A stretch of 23,681 bases of DNA, taken from the NCBI GenBank assembly GCA_964641775.1, contig CAZXLK010000012.1, forward strand, positions 1 to 23,681, written 5' to 3'. Positions 14,612 through 20,897 of the stretch are shown one piece after another. The stretch is from CAIPFQ01 sp964641775. GTDB lineage: Bacteria > Chlamydiota > Chlamydiia > Chlamydiales > SM23-39. A model generated the notes under the pieces. The model was not told the origin of the DNA, did no database searches, and worked only from the letters and a program-made list of their open reading frames with translations. The translations under genes were made by a program, and so were the position numbers. The number at the start of each line of letters is the position of its first letter. Position 1 is the stretch's first letter.

Positions 14612-16596
14612 TAAGTCATCAAGAATATCTAAAGCTCGTAGGGGAGCTGATCGAACACGATCGCCGTTACTACGACGAGGCAAAGCCGCTCATTTCCGAT
14701 TATGAATACGATCAAAAGATGCGCTCTTTGATCGATTATGAAAAAGCCCACCCAAGCGATATCCACCCCAATTCTCCCGCGCAGCGGGTAAGTGAAAAGC
14801 CTACAGAGGGTTTCTCCCAAAAAGAACACATGGTCCCCATGATGTCTCTTGCCAATACCTATTCGGAGGAAGAGGTGGGAGATTTCATCAAACGGGTCGA
14901 AAAACTAATAGAGAAAAAAGAAATTGCATTTTGCGCTGAGCTCAAGATGGATGGTGTTGCAATATCTCTTCGCTACAAACAGGGAAAGCTCCTCCATGCC
15001 CTTACAAGGGGAAATGGAAAAGAGGGCGATGTTGTGACGGCAAATATCAAAACGATCCAGTCGCTGCCATTGCAACTCTCAGGGCATTTTCCCGATGATA
15101 TGGAAATTCGGGGCGAAGTCTATATGAATTTAAACACCTTTCGCGCCATCAATGCTGCAAGAGAAGAAGGTGGGGAGGAGCCTTTTGCAAACCCAAGAAA
15201 TGCCGCTGCAGGATCTCTCAAACTCTTGGATTCAAGACAAACTGCAAAGCGCCATTTAAGACTTGTTTGCTATGGAATGGCAGAAGGGCAATCCCCGGCT
15301 GCAACGCAGCTTGAGCTCCATCATCTTTTAAAAAAATGGGGCCTTCCAACGGCAGAGGAAAAACATTTAGCCACTTGCACAAGTCTCAAAGAGATCATGC
15401 ACTTTGCAGAAAAAGTTCAAAAGACAAGGGCCGAACTTCCTTTTGAAATTGATGGCCTTGTCATCAAAGTCAACGAGCTCAAATACCAATCCAGCCTTGG
15501 CGCCACAGGAAAAACGCCTCGATATGCAGTTGCCTATAAATTTGCTCCCGAACAGGCTAAGACGCGCGTTTTGGATATTGTCGTGCAGGTGGGAAGATCG
15601 GGCGTTTTGACTCCGGTTGCAGAACTTGAGCCTGTTTTTCTTGCCGGAAGTACGATTTCTAGAGCAACGCTTCATAATGCAGATGAAATCAAAAGAAAAG
15701 ATATCCGGATTGGCGATTTGGTAACGATTGAAAAAGGGGGAGATGTCATTCCCAAAGTAGTTTCTGTCGATACCCAAAAAAGGCCGCCCCATGCAGGAAT
15801 TTGGCATATGCCGGACCATTGCCCTGTTTGCAAACATAAAGTCGTCCACATTCAAAATGAGGTGGCCATTCGATGTCCCAATCCAAACTGCATTGCCCAG
15901 AGACTCCGCCGCATCATCTATTTTGCATCGAAGAATGCCATGGACATCGAGCATCTGGGGGAAAAAGTGGCCGAGCAGCTCGTTTTAAAAGGGCTTATCA
16001 GCCGCCCATCCGATATCTATCTTCTCGATGATGTGAAACTCTCAACACTTGAGGGTTTTAAGGAAAAATCGATCCAAAATCTTCTTCATAGCATCGAAGC
16101 ATCCAAAAAATGCACCCTTTCTCGATTTCTGATGGGCCTTGGAATCAAATATGTTGGGACGGAAACAGCGGATCTTATGGCAGAGGCTGCAGGCGATCTT
16201 CAAACCCTTCTCAAAATGAAAGAAATGGATTTTCTTTCCATGGAGGGAATTGGTGAAAAGACTGCCCAAGCAATTGGCGAGTTTTTCCGCGATCCCGACA
16301 ACCTGGAAGAAATCAAGCTCCTGATTGCCCATGGCGTTCAGCCCCAAGCTCCCAAGAAAAAAATCACAAACCATAACTTTTCAGGAAAGACCTTTGTCCT
16401 AACAGGCTCTCTTACCCATTTCACCCGCACTGAGGCGACCTCTTTAATCAAAGAACGGGGAGGCAAAACAAGCGGCTCCGTCAGCAACAACACCGACTTT
16501 GTTCTAGTCGGAGAAGAGCCGGGCTCCAAATACGACAAAGCCAAAAAGCTTGGAATCACAATCCTCACCGAATCCGACTTCAAAAAACTACTCTAG
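14608..16596 (+). CDS. ligA: NAD-dependent DNA ligase LigA
   Basis: Seals nicks in replication and repair using NAD+. The 662-residue product shows all domains: the Ia domain (HDRRYYDEAKPLISDYEYD, 17-35), the adenylation domain with nucleophile Lys113 in AELKMDGVAIS and TRGNGKEGD (133-141), the OB fold, a Cys4 zinc finger (C405, C408, C423, C428), helix-hairpin-helix repeats (LSMEGIGEKTAQAIG), and a C-terminal BRCT domain (about 588-662: FSGKTFVLTGSL through SDFKKLL). The common KxDG is KMDG. It follows glgB through an ATGA overlap, an unusual partner that may only reflect operon packing. It is the last gene of its unit and its final codons shift to C-ending. Confidence 0.98.
   Translation: MISHQEYLKLVGELIEHDRRYYDEAKPLISDYEYDQKMRSLIDYEKAHPSDIHPNSPAQRVSEKPTEGFSQKEHMVPMMSLANTYSEEEVGDFIKRVEKLIEKKEIAFCAELKMDGVAISLRYKQGKLLHALTRGNGKEGDVVTANIKTIQSLPLQLSGHFPDDMEIRGEVYMNLNTFRAINAAREEGGEEPFANPRNAAAGSLKLLDSRQTAKRHLRLVCYGMAEGQSPAATQLELHHLLKKWGLPTAEEKHLATCTSLKEIMHFAEKVQKTRAELPFEIDGLVIKVNELKYQSSLGATGKTPRYAVAYKFAPEQAKTRVLDIVVQVGRSGVLTPVAELEPVFLAGSTISRATLHNADEIKRKDIRIGDLVTIEKGGDVIPKVVSVDTQKRPPHAGIWHMPDHCPVCKHKVVHIQNEVAIRCPNPNCIAQRLRRIIYFASKNAMDIEHLGEKVAEQLVLKGLISRPSDIYLLDDVKLSTLEGFKEKSIQNLLHSIEASKKCTLSRFLMGLGIKYVGTETADLMAEAAGDLQTLLKMKEMDFLSMEGIGEKTAQAIGEFFRDPDNLEEIKLLIAHGVQPQAPKKKITNHNFSGKTFVLTGSLTHFTRTEATSLIKERGGKTSGSVSNNTDFVLVGEEPGSKYDKAKKLGITILTESDFKKLL
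16438..16596 (+). promoter_or_regulatory. C-ending codon segment at transcription-unit end (candidate Rho-loading region)
   Basis: About 26 of the last 52 ligA codons end in C by hand count, although the segment encodes the BRCT domain with many Lys and Glu codons that cannot end in C. It lies just before the palindromic element at 16602. Function is inferred. Confidence 0.3.
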
Positions 16597-16601
16597 AAAA
16601 G

Positions 16602-16816
16602 AAAAACCACAGAGACACTGAGATTTATGAGGCAGCACAGAGATTTAATTTTTTCTTTTTGCGAGAGAGTGCAAAAAGAAAAGATCTCATCGCGATGCGC
16701 GAGGAAAAAGATTAAGACCGCGGTAGCGGTGAGCAACCTTCTTTTTTGCTCTCCAGCAAAAAAGAAGATTTTCTTCTCTGTGCTGCCTCTTTATTTCTCT
16801 TGTCTCTGTGGTTTTT
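16602..16816. repeat. MITE-like palindromic element filling the ligA/M50 convergent gap
   Basis: Terminal inverted arms of 41 bases (16602-16642 and 16776-16816) match at about 33 of 41 positions: 16 perfect outer bases (AAAAACCACAGAGACA) and 14 perfect inner bases (GAGGCAGCACAGAG). Inside are two further hairpins. One has 12-bp arms (16651-16662/16671-16682, loop GAGAGAGT). The other has perfect 13-bp arms (16738-16750/16755-16767, loop CTCC). Short GC-rich palindromic bits (TCGCGA, ACCGCGGT) lie between them. No transposase is present. The element occupies the whole gap between two converging genes, so it could also end transcription from both sides. Confidence 0.7.
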
Positions 16817-16820
16817 TTCT

Positions 16821-17465
16821 TTAACTGCTTAATAAGGTTGGAATGGAGATGAACGAAACTGAAGCAACCAAAGGCACCAGGCTTCCATAAGCTTTAAGAG
16901 GAGCAAAATCATTGTCAGGCGATTCGTAAAAAGGAGCAATAGCTGCCAAAACTGCATTGCAATAAAAATCTCCCTCGGAAACGAGCATAAAGTACATTGC
17001 AAGCTCGGCAAATCGGGGTCTTAGCGCATTTGCAATTAAGATCCCTGCACCCGATGCAAGAAGAGAAAAAACAGGGCCTGCTAATGCAATGAGGCTCCGA
17101 GAATGAATAGGTCCAAGGCCCTCTCCAAATTCCGTATAATGCTCAGAATTGTATTGGGTCTTACCCCAAAAAAAGGGGATGAGCGAAATGCGAGGATTTG
17201 CATTTTGATAAATTTGATTCGCTGCTACTGCATGTCCCCATTCATGGATTAGGTTTTGGATGTTGTATGCGGTAATATATGCAAAGCTAACCATGCAATA
17301 ATAGATATTTCCTTGAGCGCGGAAAAAAGCATTTGCAACTGTTTGCACTCCAATTGCTACAAAAAGAACAACAGTATGTGATGGAGTTGGTGTAAAATAA
17401 GAGGTAGTCGTTCCCATTGCAAGAGATACCCCCAATTCAACTAATCCATTAGAAACGGCAGACAT
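16821..17465 (-). CDS. Small M50-type membrane zinc metalloprotease
   Basis: A 214-residue protein with several hydrophobic segments (about 30-48, 56-72, 122-147, 154-180, 195-212). HEWGH (74-78) lies within a hydrophobic stretch (NLIHEWGHAVAANQIYQ), and ALAGPVFSLLASG (127-139) is the G-P motif that follows the active-site helix in site-2-protease-like enzymes. NAVLAAIAPFYESPDNDF (170-187) could supply the third zinc ligand (Asp184 or Asp186), replacing the usual NxxPxxxxDG. No PDZ domain is present, unlike RseP. Substrate unknown; intramembrane or membrane-proximal proteolysis is inferred. Its ATG shares one base with the miaB stop (TAATG), so it is coupled to miaB. The 3' end does not show the C-ending codon shift. 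Confidence 0.75.
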   Translation of the reverse strand: MSAVSNGLVELGVSLAMGTTTSYFTPTPSHTVVLFVAIGVQTVANAFFRAQGNIYYCMVSFAYITAYNIQNLIHEWGHAVAANQIYQNANPRISLIPFFWGKTQYNSEHYTEFGEGLGPIHSRSLIALAGPVFSLLASGAGILIANALRPRFAELAMYFMLVSEGDFYCNAVLAAIAPFYESPDNDFAPLKAYGSLVPLVASVSFISIPTLLSS

Positions 17466-18802
17466 TATATTACTTTTAGATCTGAGCTTTTAACTAAATC
17501 GCCGAGAAGCGTTTGATGCGTATAGCTATGAATTTTAACTTGGCTCAAAGTGCCGATGTGACTCGCATCGCCTTCAAAAATCACTTTTTTCCAGCATCGG
17601 GTTCTTCCCTTCAACTTTTTGCCGTCGCGATTGAATCTTTCAACCAGAACTTCAACTGTTTGTCCAAGCATTTTTTGCCTTTCTTCATTTCCAATCTCAT
17701 TTTGAAGGTCGAGAAGGCGCTGCAAACGATCGAGTTTCACCTCTTCCGAAATGTCGTCTTTCCAGCGCATAGCGGGGGTCCCTTTCCGCGGGCTATAAGC
17801 AAAAATAAAGGCCAAAGAGTAGCGAATTTCTTTAAGAGCATCGTAAGACTCTTGAAATTCTTCTTCCGTTTCCGTCGGGAAACCAACGATGATATCGGTG
17901 CCCAATGAAACATCGGGGACTGTTTGGCGAAGAAGGGCCACTTTCTCAAAATACTCTTCTTTGGTGTAGATGCGGTGCATTTTTTTGAGAATGCGGCTTG
18001 AGCCTGCTTGCAAAGGAAAGTGGACAAATTCACAAAGGCTGGGAAGATCCCGAATTGCCTGCATAAGACCGAGCGTAATATCGACAGGATGGGATGTCAT
18101 AAATCGGATCCTTTCCATTCCGGGGATTTGATCGAGCCGGTAGAGAAGATCATGGAACAGGCAATTCCATTCCGGCTGGTCTTTCCCATAGCTATTGACG
18201 TTTTGCCCTAGCAAAGTAATTTCTTTATAACCTTGATCCACCAACCGGCGGCACTCTTCAACAATGCTCTCGGGAGGCCTTGAGACCTCCTGACCCCGCG
18301 TATAAGGAACGACACAGTAGGTGCAATACTTATCGCAGCCTCGGATGATCGAAACAAAAGCTTTTACTTTGCTATCTCTTTTGGCACTCAGATAGTCTAA
18401 ATTTTCTTCAAATGTATCTTCGGTTTTGAAAATTTGCCTCTTGGTATAAAGGGCCTCATCAATGACCGCGGCAAGGTCGGTAATATTGTTGGTACCGAGG
18501 ACAAAATCGAGGTGGGGGAATTTGCGAAAGAGCGAATCTTTTTTAGCCATCGCCATGCAGCCTGTCACCCCAATGAGGGAGTGCGCTTTTTTGCCCCTTC
18601 CCATTTGCCCGAGCTTGCCCATCACTTTTCGCTCTGCCAGATCGCGGATCGAGCAGGTATTGAAGATCAGGATGTCAGAAGTCTCTTCTGTCAAGGCCGG
18701 TTGTAAACCAATTTTTTGAAGCTGGCCGGCCATGATCTCGGTGTCGAGCTCATTCATCTGGCAGCCATAAGTTCGGATAAAATAAGTTTTTGGTAGGTTC
18801 AT
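17465..18802 (-). CDS. miaB: tRNA i6A37 methylthiotransferase MiaB
   Basis: Radical-SAM enzyme that converts i6A at tRNA position 37 to ms2i6A in tRNAs reading UNN codons. The 445-residue product has auxiliary Fe-S cysteines C14 (TYGCQMNELD), C50 (NTCSIRDLAE) and C82 (TGCMA), the radical-SAM cysteines C156, C160 and C163 in GCDKYCTYC, VPYTRGQEVSR, LGQNVNSYG, and FPTETEEEFQES. The C-terminal TRAM domain reads GQTVEVLVE through GDLV. Length is normal. It is divergent from rplM across 78 bp, and its stop is shared with the start of the M50 protease. With mtaB in the same window, both A37 methylthiolation routes are encoded within 9 kb, though not in one operon. Confidence 0.97.
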   Translation of the reverse strand: MNLPKTYFIRTYGCQMNELDTEIMAGQLQKIGLQPALTEETSDILIFNTCSIRDLAERKVMGKLGQMGRGKKAHSLIGVTGCMAMAKKDSLFRKFPHLDFVLGTNNITDLAAVIDEALYTKRQIFKTEDTFEENLDYLSAKRDSKVKAFVSIIRGCDKYCTYCVVPYTRGQEVSRPPESIVEECRRLVDQGYKEITLLGQNVNSYGKDQPEWNCLFHDLLYRLDQIPGMERIRFMTSHPVDITLGLMQAIRDLPSLCEFVHFPLQAGSSRILKKMHRIYTKEEYFEKVALLRQTVPDVSLGTDIIVGFPTETEEEFQESYDALKEIRYSLAFIFAYSPRKGTPAMRWKDDISEEVKLDRLQRLLDLQNEIGNEERQKMLGQTVEVLVERFNRDGKKLKGRTRCWKKVIFEGDASHIGTLSQVKIHSYTHQTLLGDLVKSSDLKVI

Positions 18803-18845
18803 AGCGTATGATGATAGAAAAACCCTTTTAAAAAAGAAAGAGTTT

Positions 18846-18854
18846 TGCTATGCT
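18846..18854 (+). promoter_or_regulatory. Possible extended -10 promoter for rplM-rpsI
   Basis: TGCTATGCT (TG one base before the TATGCT hexamer) lies 26 bases before ATG 18881. No good -35 is visible; upstream is an A/T-rich run. An AGGA at 18873-18876 serves as ribosome binding site. Placement in the miaB/rplM divergent gap supports it. Confidence 0.35.
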
Positions 18855-18880
18855 CCTCTCTTGATTTGGAATAGGATCTT

Positions 18881-19321
18881 ATGAAACAAAAGACACGACT
18901 TTTAACGAAAAAAGAAGCCATTGATTCGCGCAAATGGTACCTTCTCGATGCAAGCGGAAAGACGCTTGGCCGTTTTGCTGCTGAAGTGGCAAAGATTTTA
19001 AGGGGCAAACACCGCCCGGATTATACACCCCATGTAGATTGCGGCGATGGCGTTGTGATCATCAATGCGGAGAAAATCCAGGTCACCGGGATGAAAGCAG
19101 CCCGTAAAATTTACCGAAGCTATACCGGCTTTATTGGCGGGCTTCGAGAAATTCCTTACAGCACTTTGATTGCTCGTAAACCAACCGTGATTCTAGAACG
19201 GGCCATCAAAGGGATGATGCCCAAAACCCGCTTGGGAGGACAGCAAGTCAAAAAGCTCCGGATTTATGCCGGCCCTGAACATACAATGAAAACGCAAAAC
19301 CCCATTTCAGCTAACATTTAA
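18881..19321 (+). CDS. rplM: 50S ribosomal protein L13
   Basis: Early-assembly protein of the large ribosomal subunit. The 146-residue product has the L13 signatures WYLLDASGKTLGRFAAEVAK, LRGKHRPDYTPHVDCGD, VVIINAEKIQVTG, and GMMPKTRLGGQQVKKLRIY close to the C-terminus. Length is standard (142-150). It is the first gene of a plus-strand unit, with an SD-like AGGA and a possible extended -10 upstream, and is followed 12 bp later by rpsI, the near-universal bacterial pairing. Confidence 0.98.
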   Translation: MKQKTRLLTKKEAIDSRKWYLLDASGKTLGRFAAEVAKILRGKHRPDYTPHVDCGDGVVIINAEKIQVTGMKAARKIYRSYTGFIGGLREIPYSTLIARKPTVILERAIKGMMPKTRLGGQQVKKLRIYAGPEHTMKTQNPISANI

Positions 19322-19333
19322 AGGATTTATTTC

Positions 19334-19720
19334 ATGAAAGAGACGATTGGCATTGGCCGCAGAAAGACCTCAGTATCCTCCGTTCGCCTAAGACCGGGAG
19401 CAGGAGTGATCGATATCAACGGGCGTACTTTTGAAGAATATTTTCCCTTGCAGCTTCAGCGAGATACTATCTTGGCTCCGCTGAAAAAATTTTCCAATCC
19501 TGAAAAAGTCGATCTCGTGATCCGAGTGAAAGGGGGAGGCTTGGAAGCCCAAGCCATTGCTACCCGCCTTGGCATCAGCCGAGCCCTTGTCGAGGAAAAA
19601 GAGGAGATCCGCAGCGACCTCAAAGACCTCGGCTTCCTCACCCGCGACCCTCGAAAACGAGAACGTAAGAAATACGGCCGCAAAGGTGCCCGCAAACGCT
19701 TCCAGTTCTCTAAGAGATAA
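19334..19720 (+). CDS. rpsI: 30S ribosomal protein S9
   Basis: Small-subunit protein whose C-terminal tail reaches the P-site tRNA. The 128-residue product begins IGIGRRKTSVSSVRLRPG and ends with RDPRKRERKKYGRKGARKRF and QFSKR, the conserved basic tail ending in K-R. VKGGGLEAQAIATRLGISRAL is the usual central motif. AAGGA (19320-19325 region, overlapping the rplM stop) is a good Shine-Dalgarno eight bases before ATG 19334. The last 38 codons are strongly C-ending although the first 38 are not. Confidence 0.98.
   Translation: MKETIGIGRRKTSVSSVRLRPGAGVIDINGRTFEEYFPLQLQRDTILAPLKKFSNPEKVDLVIRVKGGGLEAQAIATRLGISRALVEEKEEIRSDLKDLGFLTRDPRKRERKKYGRKGARKRFQFSKR
19604..19720 (+). promoter_or_regulatory. 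C-ending codon segment at transcription-unit end (candidate Rho-loading region)
   Basis: About 21 of the last 38 rpsI codons end in C, against 11 of the first 38 (hand counts). It precedes a GC-rich hairpin element. Highly expressed ribosomal genes can favour C-ending codons, but that would not explain the gradient inside one gene. Confidence 0.3.
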
Positions 19721-19735
19721 TTTTCTAAATCAAGG

Positions 19736-19855
19736 CAGTCGGGTGAGACCCCCGCTGCCCCGATCGGTAACGCAAGCGCACCGGGGTCCCCGAAGACGCA
19801 TCGTCTTTGGGGTGGAAGCGCAAACGTTCACGGGGTTGCGCCATACGGGTTGCAT
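19736..19855 (+). repeat. GC-rich structured intergenic element between rpsI and thioesterase
   Basis: A stretch of markedly higher GC than its surroundings. It contains a hairpin with arms 19788-19798 and 19802-19812 (CCCCGAAGACG/CGTCTTTGGGG, one G-T wobble, loop CAT), preceded by ACCGGGG-T and followed by TGG, the same plan as at 10147. Alternative outer pairings exist (GACCCC near 19748 with GGGGTC at 19783-19788; GCGCAA at 19818 with TTGCGC at 19836). No coding sequence is supported here: the thioesterase similarity begins only at 19887. Confidence 0.6.
19780..19815 (+). repeat. Covarying hairpin, copy 2
   Basis: Copy 2 of the hairpin seen at 10147-10181. Flanks (ACCGGGG, CCCC, GCATC, TTTGGGGTGG) are kept, with a one-base insertion (T 19787). 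Inside the stem two A-T/T-A pairs of copy 1 are G-C/C-G here, and one pair is a wobble. Confidence 0.6.
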
Positions 19856-19886
19856 CATTTCTTCCATTCCTGATATGGGGAAGAGA

Positions 19887-20345
19887 ATGGAAGGCAAGCC
19901 GGTAGCTGAGTCGATGATTGTGGATCAAGTAGTTGAGGTATTTCCCAACGACCTCAATGCCCATGGAACTCTTTTTGGCGGTAGGGTGATGCAAATCGTC
20001 GATTCTTTAGCTGCCATTGTTGCCAAGAGGCATACCGGAAGAGTTTGTGTAACTCTTGGCATTGATTCCGTCCGCTTTCTCAATCCTGCCCGCCATGGAG
20101 ATATCTTAGTTTGCATGGCATCGATGAATCGGGCATGGCGAACTTCCATGGAAATTGGGGTAAAAGTCTTAGCTGAAGATTTCCGCACCCTCAAGCAAAA
20201 ACATATCCTTTCCGCCTATTTCACCTTTGTAGCCGTAGACGATCACCACAAACCGATCCAAGTCTTCCCGGTCATCCCCGAAACCCCCGATCAGCATCGC
20301 CGTTTCGATGAAGCAGAAAAAAGGCGCCAGCACCGTCTTAAGTGA
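19887..20345 (+). CDS. Acyl-CoA thioesterase (YciA-like hotdog fold)
   Basis: Hotdog-fold enzyme hydrolysing acyl-CoA to free acid and CoA in the cytoplasm. With ATG 19887 the product is 152 residues. The family motif FPNDLNAHGTLFGGRVMQIV is followed by DSLAAIVA, which holds the catalytic Asp, then VCVTLGIDSVRFLNPARHGD; the C-terminus is long and charged, typical of the YciA/BACH group. Start choice: YciA proteins begin just before the EGKPV segment, which fits 19887 with GGGGAAG at 19877-19883 as a close ribosome binding site; ATG 19875 is possible but has no site. The open frame extends upstream through the GC-rich element and rpsI, but that part has no family similarity. It is possibly co-transcribed with rpsI. 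Its 3' end shows the C-ending codon shift. Confidence 0.88.
   Translation: MEGKPVAESMIVDQVVEVFPNDLNAHGTLFGGRVMQIVDSLAAIVAKRHTGRVCVTLGIDSVRFLNPARHGDILVCMASMNRAWRTSMEIGVKVLAEDFRTLKQKHILSAYFTFVAVDDHHKPIQVFPVIPETPDQHRRFDEAEKRRQHRLK
20184..20345 (+). promoter_or_regulatory. C-ending codon segment at transcription-unit end (candidate Rho-loading region)
   Basis: About 25 of the last 54 thioesterase codons end in C (hand count), with G-ending codons common at the start of the same gene. An AT-rich gap follows immediately, with no GC-rich terminator hairpin. Confidence 0.28.
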
Positions 20346-20351
20346 ATATTT

Positions 20352-20400
20352 TAATATAACATATTAATAATGGACGACAATTATTATTTATGTTATATTA
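20352..20400 (+). repeat. AT-rich inverted repeat upstream of the orphan gene
   Basis: Perfect 12-bp arms TAATATAACATA (20352-20363) and TATGTTATATTA (20389-20400), extendable by AATAAT/ATTATT with a small bulge. The second arm lies just upstream of a TATAAT box, where a -35 region would be. It could be an operator or an AT-rich transcript-end structure; it lacks the GC stem and T-tract of an intrinsic terminator. Confidence 0.45.
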
Positions 20401-20407
20401 TTTATAT

Positions 20408-20431
20408 TATAATTATATAAACCAATAGGAG
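20408..20431 (+). promoter_or_regulatory. Consensus -10 box and Shine-Dalgarno for the orphan gene
   Basis: TATAAT at 20408-20413 is a perfect -10 hexamer, AGGAG at 20427-20431 a strong ribosome binding site eight bases before ATG 20440. A transcript from here would have a leader of about 20 bases. No -35 is recognisable in the AT-rich sequence. Confidence 0.45.
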
Positions 20432-20439
20432 TTATTAAT

Positions 20440-20844
20440 ATGAGTATATATCCTGAGTTTGACAGAGTTGTTGATATTTATGTAGTAAATCAACCGGAGC
20501 CTAAGTTTCATGATAAGTTTCATGATGTGATAACGGATCCCCAGGCTATCTATAATGAACTTTTAGATAGATCAAGAAACAGAAGCTTTTTCAATTGGAC
20601 CATTTATCGCGGTTTCTCAAAAAAAGAAGAGATAAATATTGTATATCGAGAAATGATTAAAGAACTTCGCGAAGACAAAAAATCTGAAGAACAAAAAGGA
20701 CAAAGATTAGATGATTTTAGAGCAGTAATGAATGCAAAAATGCAAGATTTACCTGATCACGAACTCAATGAGAAACTGGCAATTCTTGCCGGGATAATTG
20801 GCATGAATCAATTATATTTGCCACTCGATCGTAGAAACAAATAA
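20440..20844 (+). CDS. Orphan hypothetical protein
   Basis: I do not recognise this 134-residue protein. It is charged and soluble-looking, without signal peptide or membrane helix: an N-terminal region with a short internal repeat (KFHDKFHD, 22-29), a central aromatic patch (SFFNWTIYRGFSKKEE), a highly charged helical stretch (about 63-95, rich in Glu, Lys and Arg), and a hydrophobic helix LAILAGIIGM (114-123). Start is secure: ATG 20440 with AGGAG eight bases upstream and a TATAAT box. Codon use (many A/T-ending, TAT, ATT, GAT) and the very AT-rich leader differ from neighbours, suggesting separate origin or a separately controlled, lineage-specific gene. A chlamydial secreted effector or an accessory regulator would fit its size, but nothing in the sequence proves it. 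It converges on the M32 peptidase gene 20 bp away. Confidence 0.65.
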   Translation: MSIYPEFDRVVDIYVVNQPEPKFHDKFHDVITDPQAIYNELLDRSRNRSFFNWTIYRGFSKKEEINIVYREMIKELREDKKSEEQKGQRLDDFRAVMNAKMQDLPDHELNEKLAILAGIIGMNQLYLPLDRRNK

Positions 20845-20852
20845 ATCATAGC

Positions 20853-20897
20853 GGGGAATTTTTTTCAGGTTAACTGATAAATTTCCCCATATTTTTT
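20853..20897 (+). terminator. Candidate intrinsic terminator after the orphan gene
   Basis: GGGGAATTT (20853-20861) pairs with AAATTTCCCC (20879-20888) with one unpaired A and a 17-base loop, followed by ATATTTTTT on the plus strand. It overlaps the end of the convergent M32 gene. It is the only terminator-like structure with a T-tract that I find after a plus-strand unit. Confidence 0.45.

Noticed and set aside
15367..15954. 195-codon open frame antisense to ligA
   Set aside because: A shadow of a conserved ligase coding region; Cys-rich stretches are the reverse reading of the zinc-finger region.
16627..16824. 65-codon open frame inside the ligA/M50 gap
   Set aside because: It spans the inverted-repeat element; composition reflects hairpin arms, not coding.
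19557..19886. Upstream extension of the thioesterase frame into rpsI
   Set aside because: YciA similarity starts at 19887; the upstream part crosses rpsI in another frame and a GC-rich hairpin element, so it is not coding.
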